A stretch of 64,000 nt of DNA from contig NZ_CP042220.2 of the NCBI RefSeq assembly GCF_007858975.2, positions 930,001 to 994,000 on the forward strand, written 5' to 3'. Made by a program: the position numbers and the translations under genes. The notes beneath the pieces were generated by a model that worked only from the letters and a program-made list of their open reading frames with translations, was not told where the DNA came from and did not search any database. Source of the stretch: Dickeya poaceiphila (lineage in GTDB: Bacteria; Pseudomonadota; Gammaproteobacteria; Enterobacterales; Enterobacteriaceae). Positions 24,238 through 34,001 of the stretch are shown here, piece by piece (position 1 is the stretch's first letter; every line of letters begins with the position of its first letter).

Positions 24238-25845
24238 ATGACTTCAGGTATCTGGCGCATTAGTAGTGTGCTGTTAGCAGGAATCCTTTTGTTCCCGCTT
24301 GTAACCATGATCGGGATGGCATTGTCCACTCCTGGCGATGCAGTGTTGGCGTTATGGCATGTTCTGCCCATTTATGGGAGGAACTCGCTGATGCTGGTGG
24401 TGGGCTGTGTGATCTTCAGCCTGTTGTTCGCGTTGCCGCTGGCCTGGCTAATGTCACACTACCGTTTTACGGGTCAGGTGTGGCTGCACCGGGCGTTGCT
24501 ATTGCCGTTGGCGATGCCCGGCTACTTACTGGCGGCGGTGTATGGCGACATGTTGGGATATGAAGGGCCAGTCAAGCAGACGCTTTACGCTTTATCATTT
24601 GATGTGGACATTGTGCCCCAAACATTCTGGCAGCAGGTATGGATGGTGACGTGTGCCAGTCTCTGTCTGGCTCTGGTGCTGTTCCCTTATGTTTATTTGC
24701 TGGTGCGTACCGCGTTGATGTCACAATCAGTCAACTTGCGGCAGGCTGCCCGGTTGATGAATCACACCCATGCTCAGGTTTTCTGGCGTGTCGTTTTTCC
24801 CATGACTCGGCCTGCTATCGCGCTTGGCGTTGTGTTAATGGCCTCGGAAGCGCTGGGTGACTACGGCATTTCTGCTTATTTTTCTTTGCAAACTATTACC
24901 ACGGCTGGTCTGGATTTGTGGCGTGACAAGGCACAACACGGTACGGCGGCACTGTTAATGTCGTTGTTGTTACCCCTGGTGTTCCTGATCTGGTTTCAGG
25001 CGCGTCGATGCCGTGCACGTCAGTTGCGTTACCAGAAAATCGGTAGCGTGTGCCCGAAAGATCTGCCGGTATTACGCGGATGGCAGTGTTTTCTAACCGT
25101 GCTGTTTGGCGGTGCGCTGGTCGTGATTGCGTTTGTTGTGCCGGTCGGTCGCCTGGTGGGATGGTCGATGTTATCTGAAGCGCCGCTCTGTAGTTTGCCG
25201 TTTTTGCTGGCATTGACCAGCAGTGTTATGGCGGCTGCTTGTGCCACATTGATGGTCATCGGGCTGGCGATTGTGTGTTCGTTTGATTTCCAGGCAACGG
25301 GAAATCCGGCGTATCGCAACCCACTGCGTTGGCTCAATATCAATCGGTTGTTGCCCTCAACCGCGCTGGGAATGGGGTTGCTGGTGCCGTTTTTAGGTCT
25401 GGATGCCTGGCGTGCGTCGACCAGCGGCGTGGTGGATGACCCTTGGGCTGGCTCGGTACTGGTGCTGATTTTGGCCTACTGTATGCGTTTTAGCTGCTTG
25501 CTGATTGACCGGTTACAAATTCACATCTCCCGTCTGCCGCGTGCAATGAACCATGTCAGTCAGTCGCTGGGTTACACGTCTTTACAGCAAGTGCTGTGGG
25601 TTTATCTGCCTCAGTTGCGCCATTGCCTGATTGTGGGGGTGCTGCTGGTGTTTACCGAAAGCTTGCGTGAGCTGAATGCATCACTACTGCTGCAGCCGTT
25701 TGAAGTGGAAACCATAGCAACCTACGTGTTTCGCTTTATGATGGATGAGCGACTGCCGCTGGTGGCAACTCCTGCGCTGATGTTGGTGGGCGTGGGTATG
25801 ATTCCGCTGTTTGGGATAACCCGATTGATGAGAATGGAAGGATAG
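24238..25845 (+). CDS. Iron(III)-type ABC transporter permease (FbpB/SfuB family)
   Basis: 535 residues with about 12 membrane segments: two fused copies of the permease domain, as in FbpB/SfuB/ThiP-like proteins. Coupling loops are QAARLMNHTHAQVFWRVVFPMTRPA followed by ASEALGDYG in the first half and VSQSLGYTSLQQVLWVYLPQLR followed by TESLRELNASLLLQP in the second. The second-half pattern favours iron over thiamine. The ATPase gene starts seven bases downstream. No substrate-binding protein gene is within the window. It occupies the position of cueO-gcd in E. coli, so it is probably a lineage-specific insertion or retention. Confidence 0.85.
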   Translation: MTSGIWRISSVLLAGILLFPLVTMIGMALSTPGDAVLALWHVLPIYGRNSLMLVVGCVIFSLLFALPLAWLMSHYRFTGQVWLHRALLLPLAMPGYLLAAVYGDMLGYEGPVKQTLYALSFDVDIVPQTFWQQVWMVTCASLCLALVLFPYVYLLVRTALMSQSVNLRQAARLMNHTHAQVFWRVVFPMTRPAIALGVVLMASEALGDYGISAYFSLQTITTAGLDLWRDKAQHGTAALLMSLLLPLVFLIWFQARRCRARQLRYQKIGSVCPKDLPVLRGWQCFLTVLFGGALVVIAFVVPVGRLVGWSMLSEAPLCSLPFLLALTSSVMAAACATLMVIGLAIVCSFDFQATGNPAYRNPLRWLNINRLLPSTALGMGLLVPFLGLDAWRASTSGVVDDPWAGSVLVLILAYCMRFSCLLIDRLQIHISRLPRAMNHVSQSLGYTSLQQVLWVYLPQLRHCLIVGVLLVFTESLRELNASLLLQPFEVETIATYVFRFMMDERLPLVATPALMLVGVGMIPLFGITRLMRMEG

Positions 25846-25852
25846 GTAAGTT

Positions 25853-26917
25853 ATGGCGACCCCGGAGATTCTGGCGATAACCTCACTCAGTTGCGGCTAC
25901 CCGCGACTTTCCGTGCTGGAGAATGTGAATTTTTCCGTGCATGAAGGGGAGATGGTTTGTCTGTTAGGGGCAAGTGGTGATGGCAAAACTACACTGCTGA
26001 AATCGATAGCGGGTCTGCTGCCACATCAACAAGGTCGAATAGTGATCGCTGGTCAGAAAGTGGGGTCTCCAGAGCAAGGTGGCGAGACATCGCCAGCAGC
26101 GGTAGGGATGGTGTTTCAGGATGATGTGCTGTTTCCTCACCTGACGGTTATGGGGAACATCACTTTCGGTTTACACGGTAAGTCATCCGAAGAAGTGTGT
26201 ACCCTGGCGATGGATGTGGTGGGATTGATGCAACTAGAGACCCTTACCCGTAGCTATCCTCACGAGCTTTCTCAAGAACAGTATCAGCGGGTGGCGATAG
26301 CCAGGGCGCTGGCGTGCCAGCCTAAATTGTTGCTGATGGATGAGCCTTTTTCTTCGGTTGATAGTCAAATTCGCTACCGTTTGATCAGCGAGCTACGCCA
26401 AATTCTGCGGCAGCGCCGGATTGCCACGTTGTTTGCGACATCTGACCGGGAGGATGCCTTTGCTTTTGCCGATCATCTGATTCTGATCCATGACGGCGGC
26501 ATTGTGCAGCAAGGGTTTTCCGCCGATCTTTACTACCGACCGGTTAATCGCTATGTGGCTGGTTTTATGGGGAACGCCAATTATCTGTCGGTGAAGATCT
26601 GCGGCGACAGACAATGGCAGAGTTTTCTTGGCGAACATCAGGCAACCAGGGCATTAAAATTGCCGCATGGTGCGCAATATGACTGGTTGATTCGCCCACA
26701 AGAGATTGCGCTGGCGTTGGATGAAGATGGGCCGGGCGTGATTGAAGATCGGCTATTTATGGGGAACAGCAATTTTTACCGTGTTCGGGTCAGTGAGCTG
26801 GAACTTCAGGTACAAAGCGGCAACTGGTTTGAGCCGGGGCAACCTGTTCGGCTGAGTATTCGCACTGATCAACCGGTTCTGTTCCCACCTGAATCGACGG
26901 TAAATTCACAGGACTAG
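25853..26917 (+). CDS. Iron-type ABC transporter ATPase with degenerate motifs
   Basis: 354 residues. Walker A GASGDGKTT (about residue 39), Q-loop VFQDDVLFP and Walker B LLLMDEPFSSVDS are intact, and a C-terminal TOBE-like domain (WLIRPQEIALALDEDG) is present. Two normally invariant motifs are changed: the signature reads LSQEQ instead of LSGGQ, and the H-loop reads ATSDRED instead of xTHDxxE, so the catalytic His is Ser. Both changes are clear in the DNA (CTTTCTCAAGAACAG; ACATCTGAC). It pairs with the upstream permease. Either the transporter is decaying while its frame stays open, or it has an unusual ATPase. Confidence 0.85.
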   Translation: MATPEILAITSLSCGYPRLSVLENVNFSVHEGEMVCLLGASGDGKTTLLKSIAGLLPHQQGRIVIAGQKVGSPEQGGETSPAAVGMVFQDDVLFPHLTVMGNITFGLHGKSSEEVCTLAMDVVGLMQLETLTRSYPHELSQEQYQRVAIARALACQPKLLLMDEPFSSVDSQIRYRLISELRQILRQRRIATLFATSDREDAFAFADHLILIHDGGIVQQGFSADLYYRPVNRYVAGFMGNANYLSVKICGDRQWQSFLGEHQATRALKLPHGAQYDWLIRPQEIALALDEDGPGVIEDRLFMGNSNFYRVRVSELELQVQSGNWFEPGQPVRLSIRTDQPVLFPPESTVNSQD

Positions 26918-27010
26918 CGGGCGTCAGGCCCGCTTTGTTTATCCCTGTTCAACATTGGTGCAACGCCGTGCTGTTCTTCTCCTCACTCCCTGTTGCGGGG
27001 CTATGTGACA

Positions 27011-27367
27011 CTATCTGATTACATTTGGCGCCGGCGGCTCAAGGCGCGGCTCTGGCGGGATTTCCCTCACACTGATGCTGACTTCATAGGTTTTACCATT
27101 GCCTTGCGGTATGTTGGCAACCAGTTTATTGGCAGCCGATATGGGATCGGTCGTCTGTAATGACGCCTGATAAAGCGCAGGTATTGGTGGTGGTGGTAAT
27201 CTGGGAGGCGGCGGTGGGAACCCCGGTGGTGGTGGCATTATCTCCTGTCTGTCTGGTCCTCGCGGTTCCGGGTTTTCTGGATTGGCAGATGCCACAGACA
27301 AGGCCGAAAGCAGGGAAATACCGGCAATCAGCGCCACAGTACGGCAGGTTTTCGTTAGTGCTGTCAT
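27011..27367 (-). CDS. Hypothetical exported proline-rich protein
   Basis: 118 residues. The N terminus is a Sec signal peptide (TCRTVALIAGISLLSALSVASA) with cleavage after ASA. Next comes a charged patch NPENPEPRGPDRQE and a polyproline stretch (PPPPGFPPPPPRLPPPP, about residues 46-62). A short C-terminal segment (SAANKLVANIPQGNGKTYEVSISVREI) may be folded, followed by another proline-rich tail. I do not recognise a family. Polyproline would need EF-P for translation. It lies alone between the ABC genes and the GNAT gene. Confidence 0.65.
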   Translation of the reverse strand: MTALTKTCRTVALIAGISLLSALSVASANPENPEPRGPDRQEIMPPPPGFPPPPPRLPPPPIPALYQASLQTTDPISAANKLVANIPQGNGKTYEVSISVREIPPEPRLEPPAPNVIR

Positions 27368-27517
27368 GTTACACCTCGTTTCGGTTGGCCGAAGCCTATC
27401 AGAAACCTTTTGTTGATACCGCGCAATCCGCTTTACCCGATTTTATGCTGCGATAACGAAATCCTCACGTTCTTGTGAATACGTTGATATTTCCGTCACA
27501 AGATAAAACGTTTGGTT

Positions 27518-27970
27518 TCAGCCTTTCAGCGCAAGAAAATCACTCGCCAGAATGTGCCAGGCGCTGGGATGCGCCTCAAAGCCGATTTTGGGGTAGTAAT
27601 CCACCGCTTGGGGGGCGGCAATCAGAATCAGACGGCATTGCGGTTTCAGTTGCCGCATCGTGTGTTCGATAAGCTGCTGGCCTATGCCGTTATGCTGAAA
27701 AGCTTCATCCACCGCCAGATCGGACAGATAGCAGCAAAAGTGATAGTCCGTTACGCTGCGCGCCACACCCACCAGTTCATCGCCACGCCATGCCGTTACC
27801 AGTAAGTCCGCTTGCGTTAACATGCCGACGAGGGTGTCGCGTTGCTCCAGAGGCCGTCTTGGGCCGAGCGAGGTTCGGTTAAGCAGGTGGATAAACTGGT
27901 CAACGTTAATAGGGTCATTCACTTTATAGGTAACGACATTGTCAGCCGTTGAAGACGATAAGGATGTCAT
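27518..27970 (-). CDS. GNAT-family N-acetyltransferase
   Basis: 150 residues from ATG at 27970; the longer open frame runs into the hpt promoter and is not supported. GNAT fold: ADLLVTAWRGDELVGVARSVTDYHFCCYLSDLAVDEAFQHNGIGQQLIEHTMRQL contains the acetyl-CoA motif Q-x-x-G-I-G (about residues 92-97). C-terminal VDYYPKIGFE is typical of the family. The substrate is unknown. It is divergent from hpt. Confidence 0.85.
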   Translation of the reverse strand: MTSLSSSTADNVVTYKVNDPINVDQFIHLLNRTSLGPRRPLEQRDTLVGMLTQADLLVTAWRGDELVGVARSVTDYHFCCYLSDLAVDEAFQHNGIGQQLIEHTMRQLKPQCRLILIAAPQAVDYYPKIGFEAHPSAWHILASDFLALKG

Positions 27971-28117
27971 ATTCTCTCCGCTATACGTGGGGGATTCCGG
28001 GCTTTCTGTTATACTGCGCGCCGTGATAAATGCGGCACAGCCTGACTGTGAGTCAGCATTGGAGTATGGCCACTGCGGCCAATACAGGATATCTTTTTTC
28101 TGTGAGTTGTCAGTATG

Positions 28118-28648
28118 ATGAAACATACGGTGGAAGTCATGATCTCCGAGCTTGAGGTCAGGGCGCGGGTGACTGAACTTGGACGACAGATCAGCGAACA
28201 TTATCGCAATAGCAGCTGCGACATGGTGCTGGTAGGGTTATTGCGAGGATCTTTTGTATTTATGGCCGATTTGTGTCGTGCCATTGACCATTCGCATGAA
28301 GTCGATTTCATGACCGCATCCAGCTACGGCAGTGGTATGAATTCAACCCGCGATGTGAAAATCCTTAAGGATCTGGATGAGGATATCCGCGGCAAAGATG
28401 TGTTGATTGTTGAAGATATTATCGATTCTGGTAATACGTTAAGCAAAGTGCGGGAAATTCTGCAACTGCGCGAGCCGAAATCGCTGGCTATTTGTACACT
28501 GCTGGATAAACCGTCACGCCGTGAAGTTCCGGTGCCGGTGGAATGGGTCGGTTTTTCTATCCCTGATGAGTTTGTCGTGGGGTATGGTATCGACTATGCC
28601 CAGCACTATCGTCACCTGCCGTTTATCGGCAAGGTCATCCCGCTATAA
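28118..28648 (+). CDS. hpt: Hypoxanthine phosphoribosyltransferase
   Basis: 176 residues from the ATG at 28118 (MKHTVEVMI, as in E. coli); an adjacent in-frame ATG at 28115 is also possible. Hpt salvages hypoxanthine to IMP using PRPP. The PRPP-binding motif [13 protein letters not shown] is at about residues 102-114, and the family stretch [14 protein letters not shown] is at about 42-55. It is divergent from the GNAT gene and convergent with can. Confidence 0.97.
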   Translation: MKHTVEVMISELEVRARVTELGRQISEHYRNSSCDMVLVGLLRGSFVFMADLCRAIDHSHEVDFMTASSYGSGMNSTRDVKILKDLDEDIRGKDVLIVEDIIDSGNTLSKVREILQLREPKSLAICTLLDKPSRREVPVPVEWVGFSIPDEFVVGYGIDYAQHYRHLPFIGKVIPL

Positions 28649-28656
28649 CTCATAAC

Positions 28657-28684
28657 ATCACGCCCATGATGGCATGGGCGTGAT
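28657..28684 (+). terminator. Hairpin after hpt, possible terminator
   Basis: ATCACGCCCAT-gatggc-ATGGGCGTGAT, a perfect 11-bp stem just after the hpt stop, but followed by TAATAC and not a T-run. It may end or stabilise the hpt transcript. Confidence 0.5.
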
Positions 28685-28706
28685 TAATACTGCGGTGTTT
28701 AAAGCT

Positions 28707-28760
28707 AATTAGTGTCTTTAAAACAATCAGTATGCTTAAAATAATCAGTGTGTTTAAAAC
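28707..28760. repeat. Three tandem 18-bp repeats at the end of can
   Basis: Units 28707-28724, 28725-28742 and 28743-28760 follow the pattern AATYAGTRTSYTTAAAAY with few mismatches. A weaker fourth copy precedes them. The last unit overlaps the final codons and stop of can (minus strand). The spacing is exact and the region is AT-rich. Confidence 0.7.
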
Positions 28761-29395
28761 AGCGCTGAAACTGCACGGCGATAACGCTGCTCCAGCGTTT
28801 CGCGGCTGGTGGCGGTGACTTCCAGATCGCGCAAGCGCCCATCCTGAATCCCATAGACCCAGCCATGAATCGTCACTTTCTGACCGCGTTTCCAGGCTGA
28901 CTGCATGATGGTAGAGTGGCCGAGGTTGTACACCTGTTCCACCACATTGATTTCACACAGTTTGTTAAATCGTTGTTCGGGCGGCAATTCCCCCAGCAAT
29001 GAGCTGTGCTTATACCACAGGTCACGAATGTGGAGCAGCCAGTTGTTGATCAACCCCAGTTCCGGATTTTCGACCGCTGCCTGCACACCGCCGCATCCAT
29101 AGTGGCCGCAAATGATAATGTGTTCTACTTCCAGCACTTCAACCGCATACTGCACGACGGACAGGCAGTTAAGATCGGTATGGATCACCAGATTGGCGAC
29201 ATTGCGGTGTACGAACAGTTCACCCGGTTCAAGACTGGTCAGGCTTTCGGCGGGAACGCGGCTGTCAGAGCAGCCAATCCACAGAAATCGAGGGCGCTGA
29301 GCTAATGCAAGTCGCTCAAAATAATCAGGGTCTTCTTTCACTATCGTTTCAGACCATTGCTGGTTATTGGCGATAAGCGTTTCTATGGTTTTCAT
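28754..29395 (-). CDS. can: Beta-carbonic anhydrase
   Basis: 213 residues from ATG at 29395 ([16 protein letters not shown]). Can hydrates CO2 to bicarbonate, needed for growth in air. The zinc ligands of the beta class are visible: CSDSRVP (Cys42, Asp44) and HYGCGG (His98, Cys101). The protein ends in RRAVSALF. It is a few residues shorter than E. coli (220), the difference being at the C terminus, where the 18-bp repeats lie. It is divergent from yadG. Confidence 0.96.
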   Translation of the reverse strand: MKTIETLIANNQQWSETIVKEDPDYFERLALAQRPRFLWIGCSDSRVPAESLTSLEPGELFVHRNVANLVIHTDLNCLSVVQYAVEVLEVEHIIICGHYGCGGVQAAVENPELGLINNWLLHIRDLWYKHSSLLGELPPEQRFNKLCEINVVEQVYNLGHSTIMQSAWKRGQKVTIHGWVYGIQDGRLRDLEVTATSRETLEQRYRRAVSALF

Positions 29396-29522
29396 GAAAG
29401 TAAATGACCTGTAACAACAAAAGGGCGGTGCAGGGTAATATAGAGCAATCACAGGGGTTTTGAAATCGAAAACTGGGTCCGACCAGGACTCGCTCAACTG
29501 ATAATAAGGCACGCTTTCAGCT

Positions 29523-30446
29523 ATGACATATGCACTGGAATTGGCGAATGTGACCAAGACTTACCCAGGGGGCGTTCGCGCCCTGCGCGGCATTGACCTG
29601 CGCGTCGAAGCGGGGGATTTTTATGCTCTGCTGGGACCTAACGGCGCGGGTAAATCCACCACTATCGGCATCATTAGTTCACTGGTTAACAAAACTGACG
29701 GCAGCGTTCAGGTGTTCGGTCACGATCTGGACCGGGATATCGTGAACGCCAAACGGCAACTGGGGTTAGTGCCGCAGGAGTTCAACTTCAATCCGTTTGA
29801 GACTGTGATGCAAATCGTAGTCAATCAGGCTGGTTACTACGGCGTTCCCCGGCAGGAAGCGGTACAACGCGCCGAAAAATACCTCAACCAGCTTGATTTG
29901 TGGGGTAAACGTAACGAACGCGCGCGTATGTTGTCCGGCGGCATGAAGCGTCGGCTGATGATTGCGCGTGCGTTGATGCATGAACCTAAACTGTTGATTC
30001 TTGATGAGCCGACTGCCGGGGTGGACATTGAATTGCGGCGTTCAATGTGGGGATTTCTCAAAGAGCTTAATGGGCAGGGCACGACGATTATTTTGACCAC
30101 CCATTATCTGGAAGAAGCGGAGATGTTATGCCGCAATATCGGCATCATCCAGTCTGGGCAATTGGTGGAAAACACCTCAATGAAAGCGCTGTTGGCCAAG
30201 TTGCAATCAGAAACCTTTATTTTCGATCTGGCGGCGAAGAGCGCCTTGCCGCGGTTGGAAGGCTATCAGCACCGGTTGGTGGACACTTCCACGCTGGAAG
30301 TGGATGTCAGAAGAGAGCAGGGGTTGAACGGCATTTTCAGCCAGCTCAGCGCGCAGGGGATTCAGGTTCTCAGTATGCGTAATAAGGCCAATCGTCTGGA
30401 AGAACTGTTTGTTGCTCTGCTCAATAACAACGGAGATAAAGCATGA
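29523..30446 (+). CDS. yadG: YadG, ABC-2 type transporter ATPase
   Basis: 307 residues. Walker [10 protein letters not shown] (about 39-47), signature [15 protein letters not shown], Walker [13 protein letters not shown] and H-loop [11 protein letters not shown] are all intact. It forms an exporter with YadH; the substrate is not established. Its stop codon overlaps the yadH start by four bases (ATGA), showing coupling. Confidence 0.94.
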   Translation: MTYALELANVTKTYPGGVRALRGIDLRVEAGDFYALLGPNGAGKSTTIGIISSLVNKTDGSVQVFGHDLDRDIVNAKRQLGLVPQEFNFNPFETVMQIVVNQAGYYGVPRQEAVQRAEKYLNQLDLWGKRNERARMLSGGMKRRLMIARALMHEPKLLILDEPTAGVDIELRRSMWGFLKELNGQGTTIILTTHYLEEAEMLCRNIGIIQSGQLVENTSMKALLAKLQSETFIFDLAAKSALPRLEGYQHRLVDTSTLEVDVRREQGLNGIFSQLSAQGIQVLSMRNKANRLEELFVALLNNNGDKA

Positions 30447-31213
30447 TGGGGTTATATTGGGTGGCGTTGCAGAGTATCTGGATCAAAGAGGTCAACCGTT
30501 TCGCCCGGATCTGGATTCAGACATTGCTGCCGCCGGTGATCACCATGTCGTTGTATTTCGTTATCTTCGGCAACCTGATCGGCAACCGAATCGGCGAGAT
30601 GAATGGCTTTAGCTACATGCAGTTTATCGTGCCGGGGTTAATCATGATGTCGGTGATTACCAACGCCTATGCGAATGTCGCGTCGTCATTTTTCAGCGCC
30701 AAATTCCAGCGCAATATCGAAGAACTGCTGGTAGCGCCGGTGCCGACGCACATTATTATCGCCGGCTATGTCGGTGGCGGAATGGCGCGCGGCATTTGCG
30801 TCGGCGTGCTGGTAACGGCGGTATCGTTATGCTTTGTGCCGTTGCAGGTTCATGCCTGGTGGATGGTGGTGGTGACCTTGTTGCTGACGGCGATGCTGTT
30901 TTCGCTGGCGGGGCTTATCAATGCGGTGTTTGCCAAAACCTTTGACGATATCAGCCTGATACCCACCTTCGTGCTGACGCCGCTGACTTATCTGGGTGGT
31001 GTGTTCTATTCGCTGTCGTTGTTATCGCCGTTCTGGCAGACGGTATCCAAACTTAACCCGATCGTTTATATGATCAGCGGTTTCCGCTTCGGGTTTCTGG
31101 GTATTCATGACGTGCCGTTGCTGCTGACGTTGGCTGTGCTGCTGACGTTCATCGTGGTGTTCTATGGGCTGAGCTGGTGGCTGATTGAGCGGGGACGCGG
31201 ATTGCGCAGTTAA
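30443..31213 (+). CDS. yadH: YadH, ABC-2 type transporter permease
   Basis: 256 residues with about six membrane segments. ABC-2 family stretches: YMQFIVPGLIMMSVITNAYANVASSFFSAKFQRNIEELLVAPVP and TYLGGVFYSLSLLSPFWQTVSKLNPIVYMISGFR. The C terminus LIERGRGLRS matches E. coli. It is coupled to yadG. Confidence 0.94.
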   Translation: MMGLYWVALQSIWIKEVNRFARIWIQTLLPPVITMSLYFVIFGNLIGNRIGEMNGFSYMQFIVPGLIMMSVITNAYANVASSFFSAKFQRNIEELLVAPVPTHIIIAGYVGGGMARGICVGVLVTAVSLCFVPLQVHAWWMVVVTLLLTAMLFSLAGLINAVFAKTFDDISLIPTFVLTPLTYLGGVFYSLSLLSPFWQTVSKLNPIVYMISGFRFGFLGIHDVPLLLTLAVLLTFIVVFYGLSWWLIERGRGLRS

Positions 31214-31236
31214 TCTGTTTGTTATCGTTTGATGCG

Positions 31237-31268
31237 AAGCGAGACGGTGTTGTCGTCTCGCTTTTTTT
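31237..31268. terminator. Terminator between yadH and panD
   Basis: AAGCGAGACG-gtgttgt-CGTCTCGCTT followed by TTTTT. It ends yadH and, on the opposite strand, can also act for panD. Confidence 0.85.
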
Positions 31269-31282
31269 ATCGGCGCAATAAT

Positions 31283-31663
31283 TCAGGCAATCTGCACCGG
31301 AATGGCTTTGGCGGTACGCTGCAGCTCATTATTGTCGCCAAAATAGGCGACTTTGGGATGATGCGTGCGGGCCTGCTCATCCGGCATTTCCACATACGAG
31401 CAGATAATTAGCTTGTCGCCGACGCAGGCGCAACGCGCGGCGGCGCCATTGACGGAAATAATGCGGGAGCCGCGTTCAGCGGCGATAGCGTAAGTGGAAA
31501 AACGGTGGCCGTTGTCCACGTTGTAGATGTCGATCGCTTCGTATTCAAGAATACCGGCGGCATCCATAAAATCCTGATCGATGGCGCAGGACCCTTCATA
31601 ATGTAAATCTGCCTGGGTTACTTTTACCCGGTGCAGCTTACCTTGCAGCATGGTTCGAATCAT
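31283..31663 (-). CDS. panD: Aspartate 1-decarboxylase
   Basis: 126 residues. PanD makes beta-alanine from aspartate for pantothenate. The proenzyme cleaves between Gly24 and Ser25 in HYEGSCAID to form a pyruvoyl cofactor. Tyr58 is in [13 protein letters not shown] and the region [22 protein letters not shown] is conserved. It lies 25 bp after panC, so all three pantothenate genes form one operon; in E. coli panD is separated from panBC by another gene. Confidence 0.96.
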   Translation of the reverse strand: MIRTMLQGKLHRVKVTQADLHYEGSCAIDQDFMDAAGILEYEAIDIYNVDNGHRFSTYAIAAERGSRIISVNGAAARCACVGDKLIICSYVEMPDEQARTHHPKVAYFGDNNELQRTAKAIPVQIA

Positions 31664-31688
31664 CGGTCTGTCACTCTGGTTGGTTAAA

Positions 31689-32543
31689 TCAGGTGGTTAA
31701 ATCTACCTGCTGGTTATCAATCAGGCGCGCTTTGCCCAGCCAGGCCGCCATCAATACCACGGCATGGGTACTGTCGGTTGTCAGTGGCTGCAACGTTGCC
31801 GCGTCGCGGATAAACAGTTCATCGGGGGTGAATCCGGCGTGGCGTAGCGCTTCTGATGCTCTGGCGAGCATATCATCAATTTGCCGATCACCGCTGGACA
31901 ATTGCTCCACCATGTCGTTCATGATGCGATGAAGTTGTGGTGCCTGTTGGCGTTCTTCGGCGGTGAGATAGCCGTTACGTGAACTGAGCGCCAGGCCGTC
32001 TTTGGCGCGCACGATAGGCACGCCGACGATGCTGATGTCGTAATCCAGGTCGGCTACCATCTGACGGATCAACGCCAGTTGCTGATAATCTTTTTCGCCG
32101 AAACAGGCGACATCCGGTTGTACCAGATTAAATAACTTGCTGACGACGGTAGCAACGCCACGAAAATGACCAGGGCGGCTGGCACCTTCCAGTATCTGCG
32201 ATAGCCCCGGTACTTCCACAAACGTCTGCTGTTGTAGGCCATTAGGGTAGAGGGTGTCCGGCGCTGGCGCAAACACCAAATCAACCCCGCGGCGCGTCAG
32301 CTTTTCGCAGTCTTCCTGCAAGGTTCGTGGATAGCGGGCCAAATCGTCCGCCCGGTCAAACTGTAGCGGATTGACAAAAATACTGACCACGACGATATCA
32401 GCCCGTGAGCGGGCTTCGTCCACCAGCGTCAGGTGGCCGTCATGCAGATTGCCCATGGTAGGCACCAGCGCGATGCGTTTGCCATCCTGACGCCAGCGGC
32501 GGAGTTCACGGCGCAGCAGCACCGGCGTTTCAATAATCAACAC
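31689..32543 (-). CDS. panC: Pantothenate synthetase
   Basis: 284 residues. PanC condenses pantoate and beta-alanine with ATP. Nucleotide-binding motif [16 protein letters not shown] (about 29-44), [19 protein letters not shown], and the KMSKS-like [16 protein letters not shown] region. It lies 15 bp after panB. Confidence 0.97.
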   Translation of the reverse strand: MLIIETPVLLRRELRRWRQDGKRIALVPTMGNLHDGHLTLVDEARSRADIVVVSIFVNPLQFDRADDLARYPRTLQEDCEKLTRRGVDLVFAPAPDTLYPNGLQQQTFVEVPGLSQILEGASRPGHFRGVATVVSKLFNLVQPDVACFGEKDYQQLALIRQMVADLDYDISIVGVPIVRAKDGLALSSRNGYLTAEERQQAPQLHRIMNDMVEQLSSGDRQIDDMLARASEALRHAGFTPDELFIRDAATLQPLTTDSTHAVVLMAAWLGKARLIDNQQVDLTT

Positions 32544-32558
32544 TCGCTTGCTCCTGTG

Positions 32559-33350
32559 TTAAACAAAACTGTATTTCTCATCAGGAAAGGTTCCCTGTTC
32601 GACTTCCTGCACGTACAGACGAATAGCCGCACGGATATCCCCCGCCGCCATAAAGTTGCGGGCGAATTTCGGCGTATGCCCACCGGTCACGCCAAGCGCG
32701 TCGTGCATCACCAGAATCTGGCCATCGGTGACATTGCCTGCGCCGATGCCGATAACCGGGATGCTGAGTGCTTGCGTTACCCGTTGTGCCAGCGAAACCG
32801 GCACGCATTCCAACACCAGTAGCTGAGCGCCTGCCTGCTCCAGCGCCAGTGCGTCTTCCAGCAACAGGCTGGCGGCAGCTTCATCACGTCCCTGAACTTT
32901 ATAGCCGCCAAAGATATTGACCGACTGCGGGGTCAGCCCCAGATGTCCACACACCGGGATGGCACGTTCAGTCAACATGCGCACCGTTGGCGCCAGCCAA
33001 CTGCCGCCTTCGATTTTGACCATATTGGCACCGGCGCGCATGAGTTCAGCGGCTTGCTGGCAGGCGTGTTCCGTCGTGGCGGCCCCCATAAAGGGGAGGT
33101 CGGATAACAGCAGACAATGTGGCGCACCGCGTCGCACGCAGCGGGTGTGGTACACCATGTCATCAAGGGTAACGGGCAGAGTTGAGTCGTGGCCCTGTAC
33201 GGTCATACCGAGAGAGTCACCCACCAGCATGACGCGAATTCCCTGTTCATAAAACAGTTGGGCGAAGCTGGCATCGTAAGCCGTCAATGTGGCGAACTTT
33301 TTCTGTTCCTGTTTCCACTGGCGCAGGTGGGAAATCGTCGTCGCTTTCAT
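32559..33350 (-). CDS. panB: 3-methyl-2-oxobutanoate hydroxymethyltransferase
   Basis: 263 residues. PanB makes ketopantoate from 2-oxoisovalerate and methylene-tetrahydrofolate. Motifs: [32 protein letters not shown], the metal-binding Asp residues in that region, and [24 protein letters not shown]. It is the first gene of panBCD; the 162 bp before it, up to folK, should hold the promoter. Confidence 0.97.
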   Translation of the reverse strand: MKATTISHLRQWKQEQKKFATLTAYDASFAQLFYEQGIRVMLVGDSLGMTVQGHDSTLPVTLDDMVYHTRCVRRGAPHCLLLSDLPFMGAATTEHACQQAAELMRAGANMVKIEGGSWLAPTVRMLTERAIPVCGHLGLTPQSVNIFGGYKVQGRDEAAASLLLEDALALEQAGAQLLVLECVPVSLAQRVTQALSIPVIGIGAGNVTDGQILVMHDALGVTGGHTPKFARNFMAAGDIRAAIRLYVQEVEQGTFPDEKYSFV

Positions 33351-33512
33351 GGCAACCTTCCTGAGTCAACGCAAGGGTAGTTCAAGGGTGAATCATTCTA
33401 ATGGATGGCATACATCAGGAACAGCAATCTATTTCTATTGGTAAAACAAGTGATTGGTATGAATTCTGCGGCAAGCGTGCATTGTGTCCGGTGGGATGGA
33501 GAAGGAAAACGG

Positions 33513-34001
33513 TTATTGCTCATCCCACAGCGTCAGGCCGTTGCGGGGCACCTGGTGTAACCGCGTCGCCAGTGCTTCGCCGTCGGGAAACACCAGATCA
33601 GGCGCCAGTTCCGCCAGCGGATAGAGCATAAACTCGCGGTTTTTCATGTCGTAGTGCGGCACCGTGAGCCGCTCGGTATGTAGCGTCAGGTCGCCAAACA
33701 GCAAAATATCCAGGTCGAGAGTACGTGGTCCCCAACGGTGTTCTTTGCGCACCCGCCCTTGTTCCTGCTCAATGCGTTGGGTGTGGTCCAGTAAAGACTC
33801 CGGTGACAACCCGGTCTGCAATTCGGCGACGGCGTTGAGATAATCAGGCTGATCCTGAGGGCCGAGCGGGCGGCTGCGATAAAACGGCGAACAGCGCACC
33901 AGCCGGGTATGCGCAATAGCGTCCAGCGCCGTGAGCGCTGCACGCACCTGTTGCAATGGCTCAGACAGGTTACTGCCCAGCGCCAGATAAACGCGGATCA
34001 C
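33513..34001 (-). CDS. folK: 2-amino-4-hydroxy-6-hydroxymethyldihydropteridine pyrophosphokinase
   Basis: 162 residues. FolK transfers pyrophosphate from ATP to the pterin precursor of folate. Signature [16 protein letters not shown] (about 88-103) with the two metal Asp residues, and N-terminal [13 protein letters not shown]. Its start overlaps the pcnB stop by four bases, so it is translated from the pcnB transcript. Confidence 0.96.
   Translation of the reverse strand: MIRVYLALGSNLSEPLQQVRAALTALDAIAHTRLVRCSPFYRSRPLGPQDQPDYLNAVAELQTGLSPESLLDHTQRIEQEQGRVRKEHRWGPRTLDLDILLFGDLTLHTERLTVPHYDMKNREFMLYPLAELAPDLVFPDGEALATRLHQVPRNGLTLWDEQ

Noticed and set aside
28707..28760. CRISPR array
   Set aside because: Units are 18 bp with no spacers and no cas genes; no CRISPR-like array was seen anywhere in the window.
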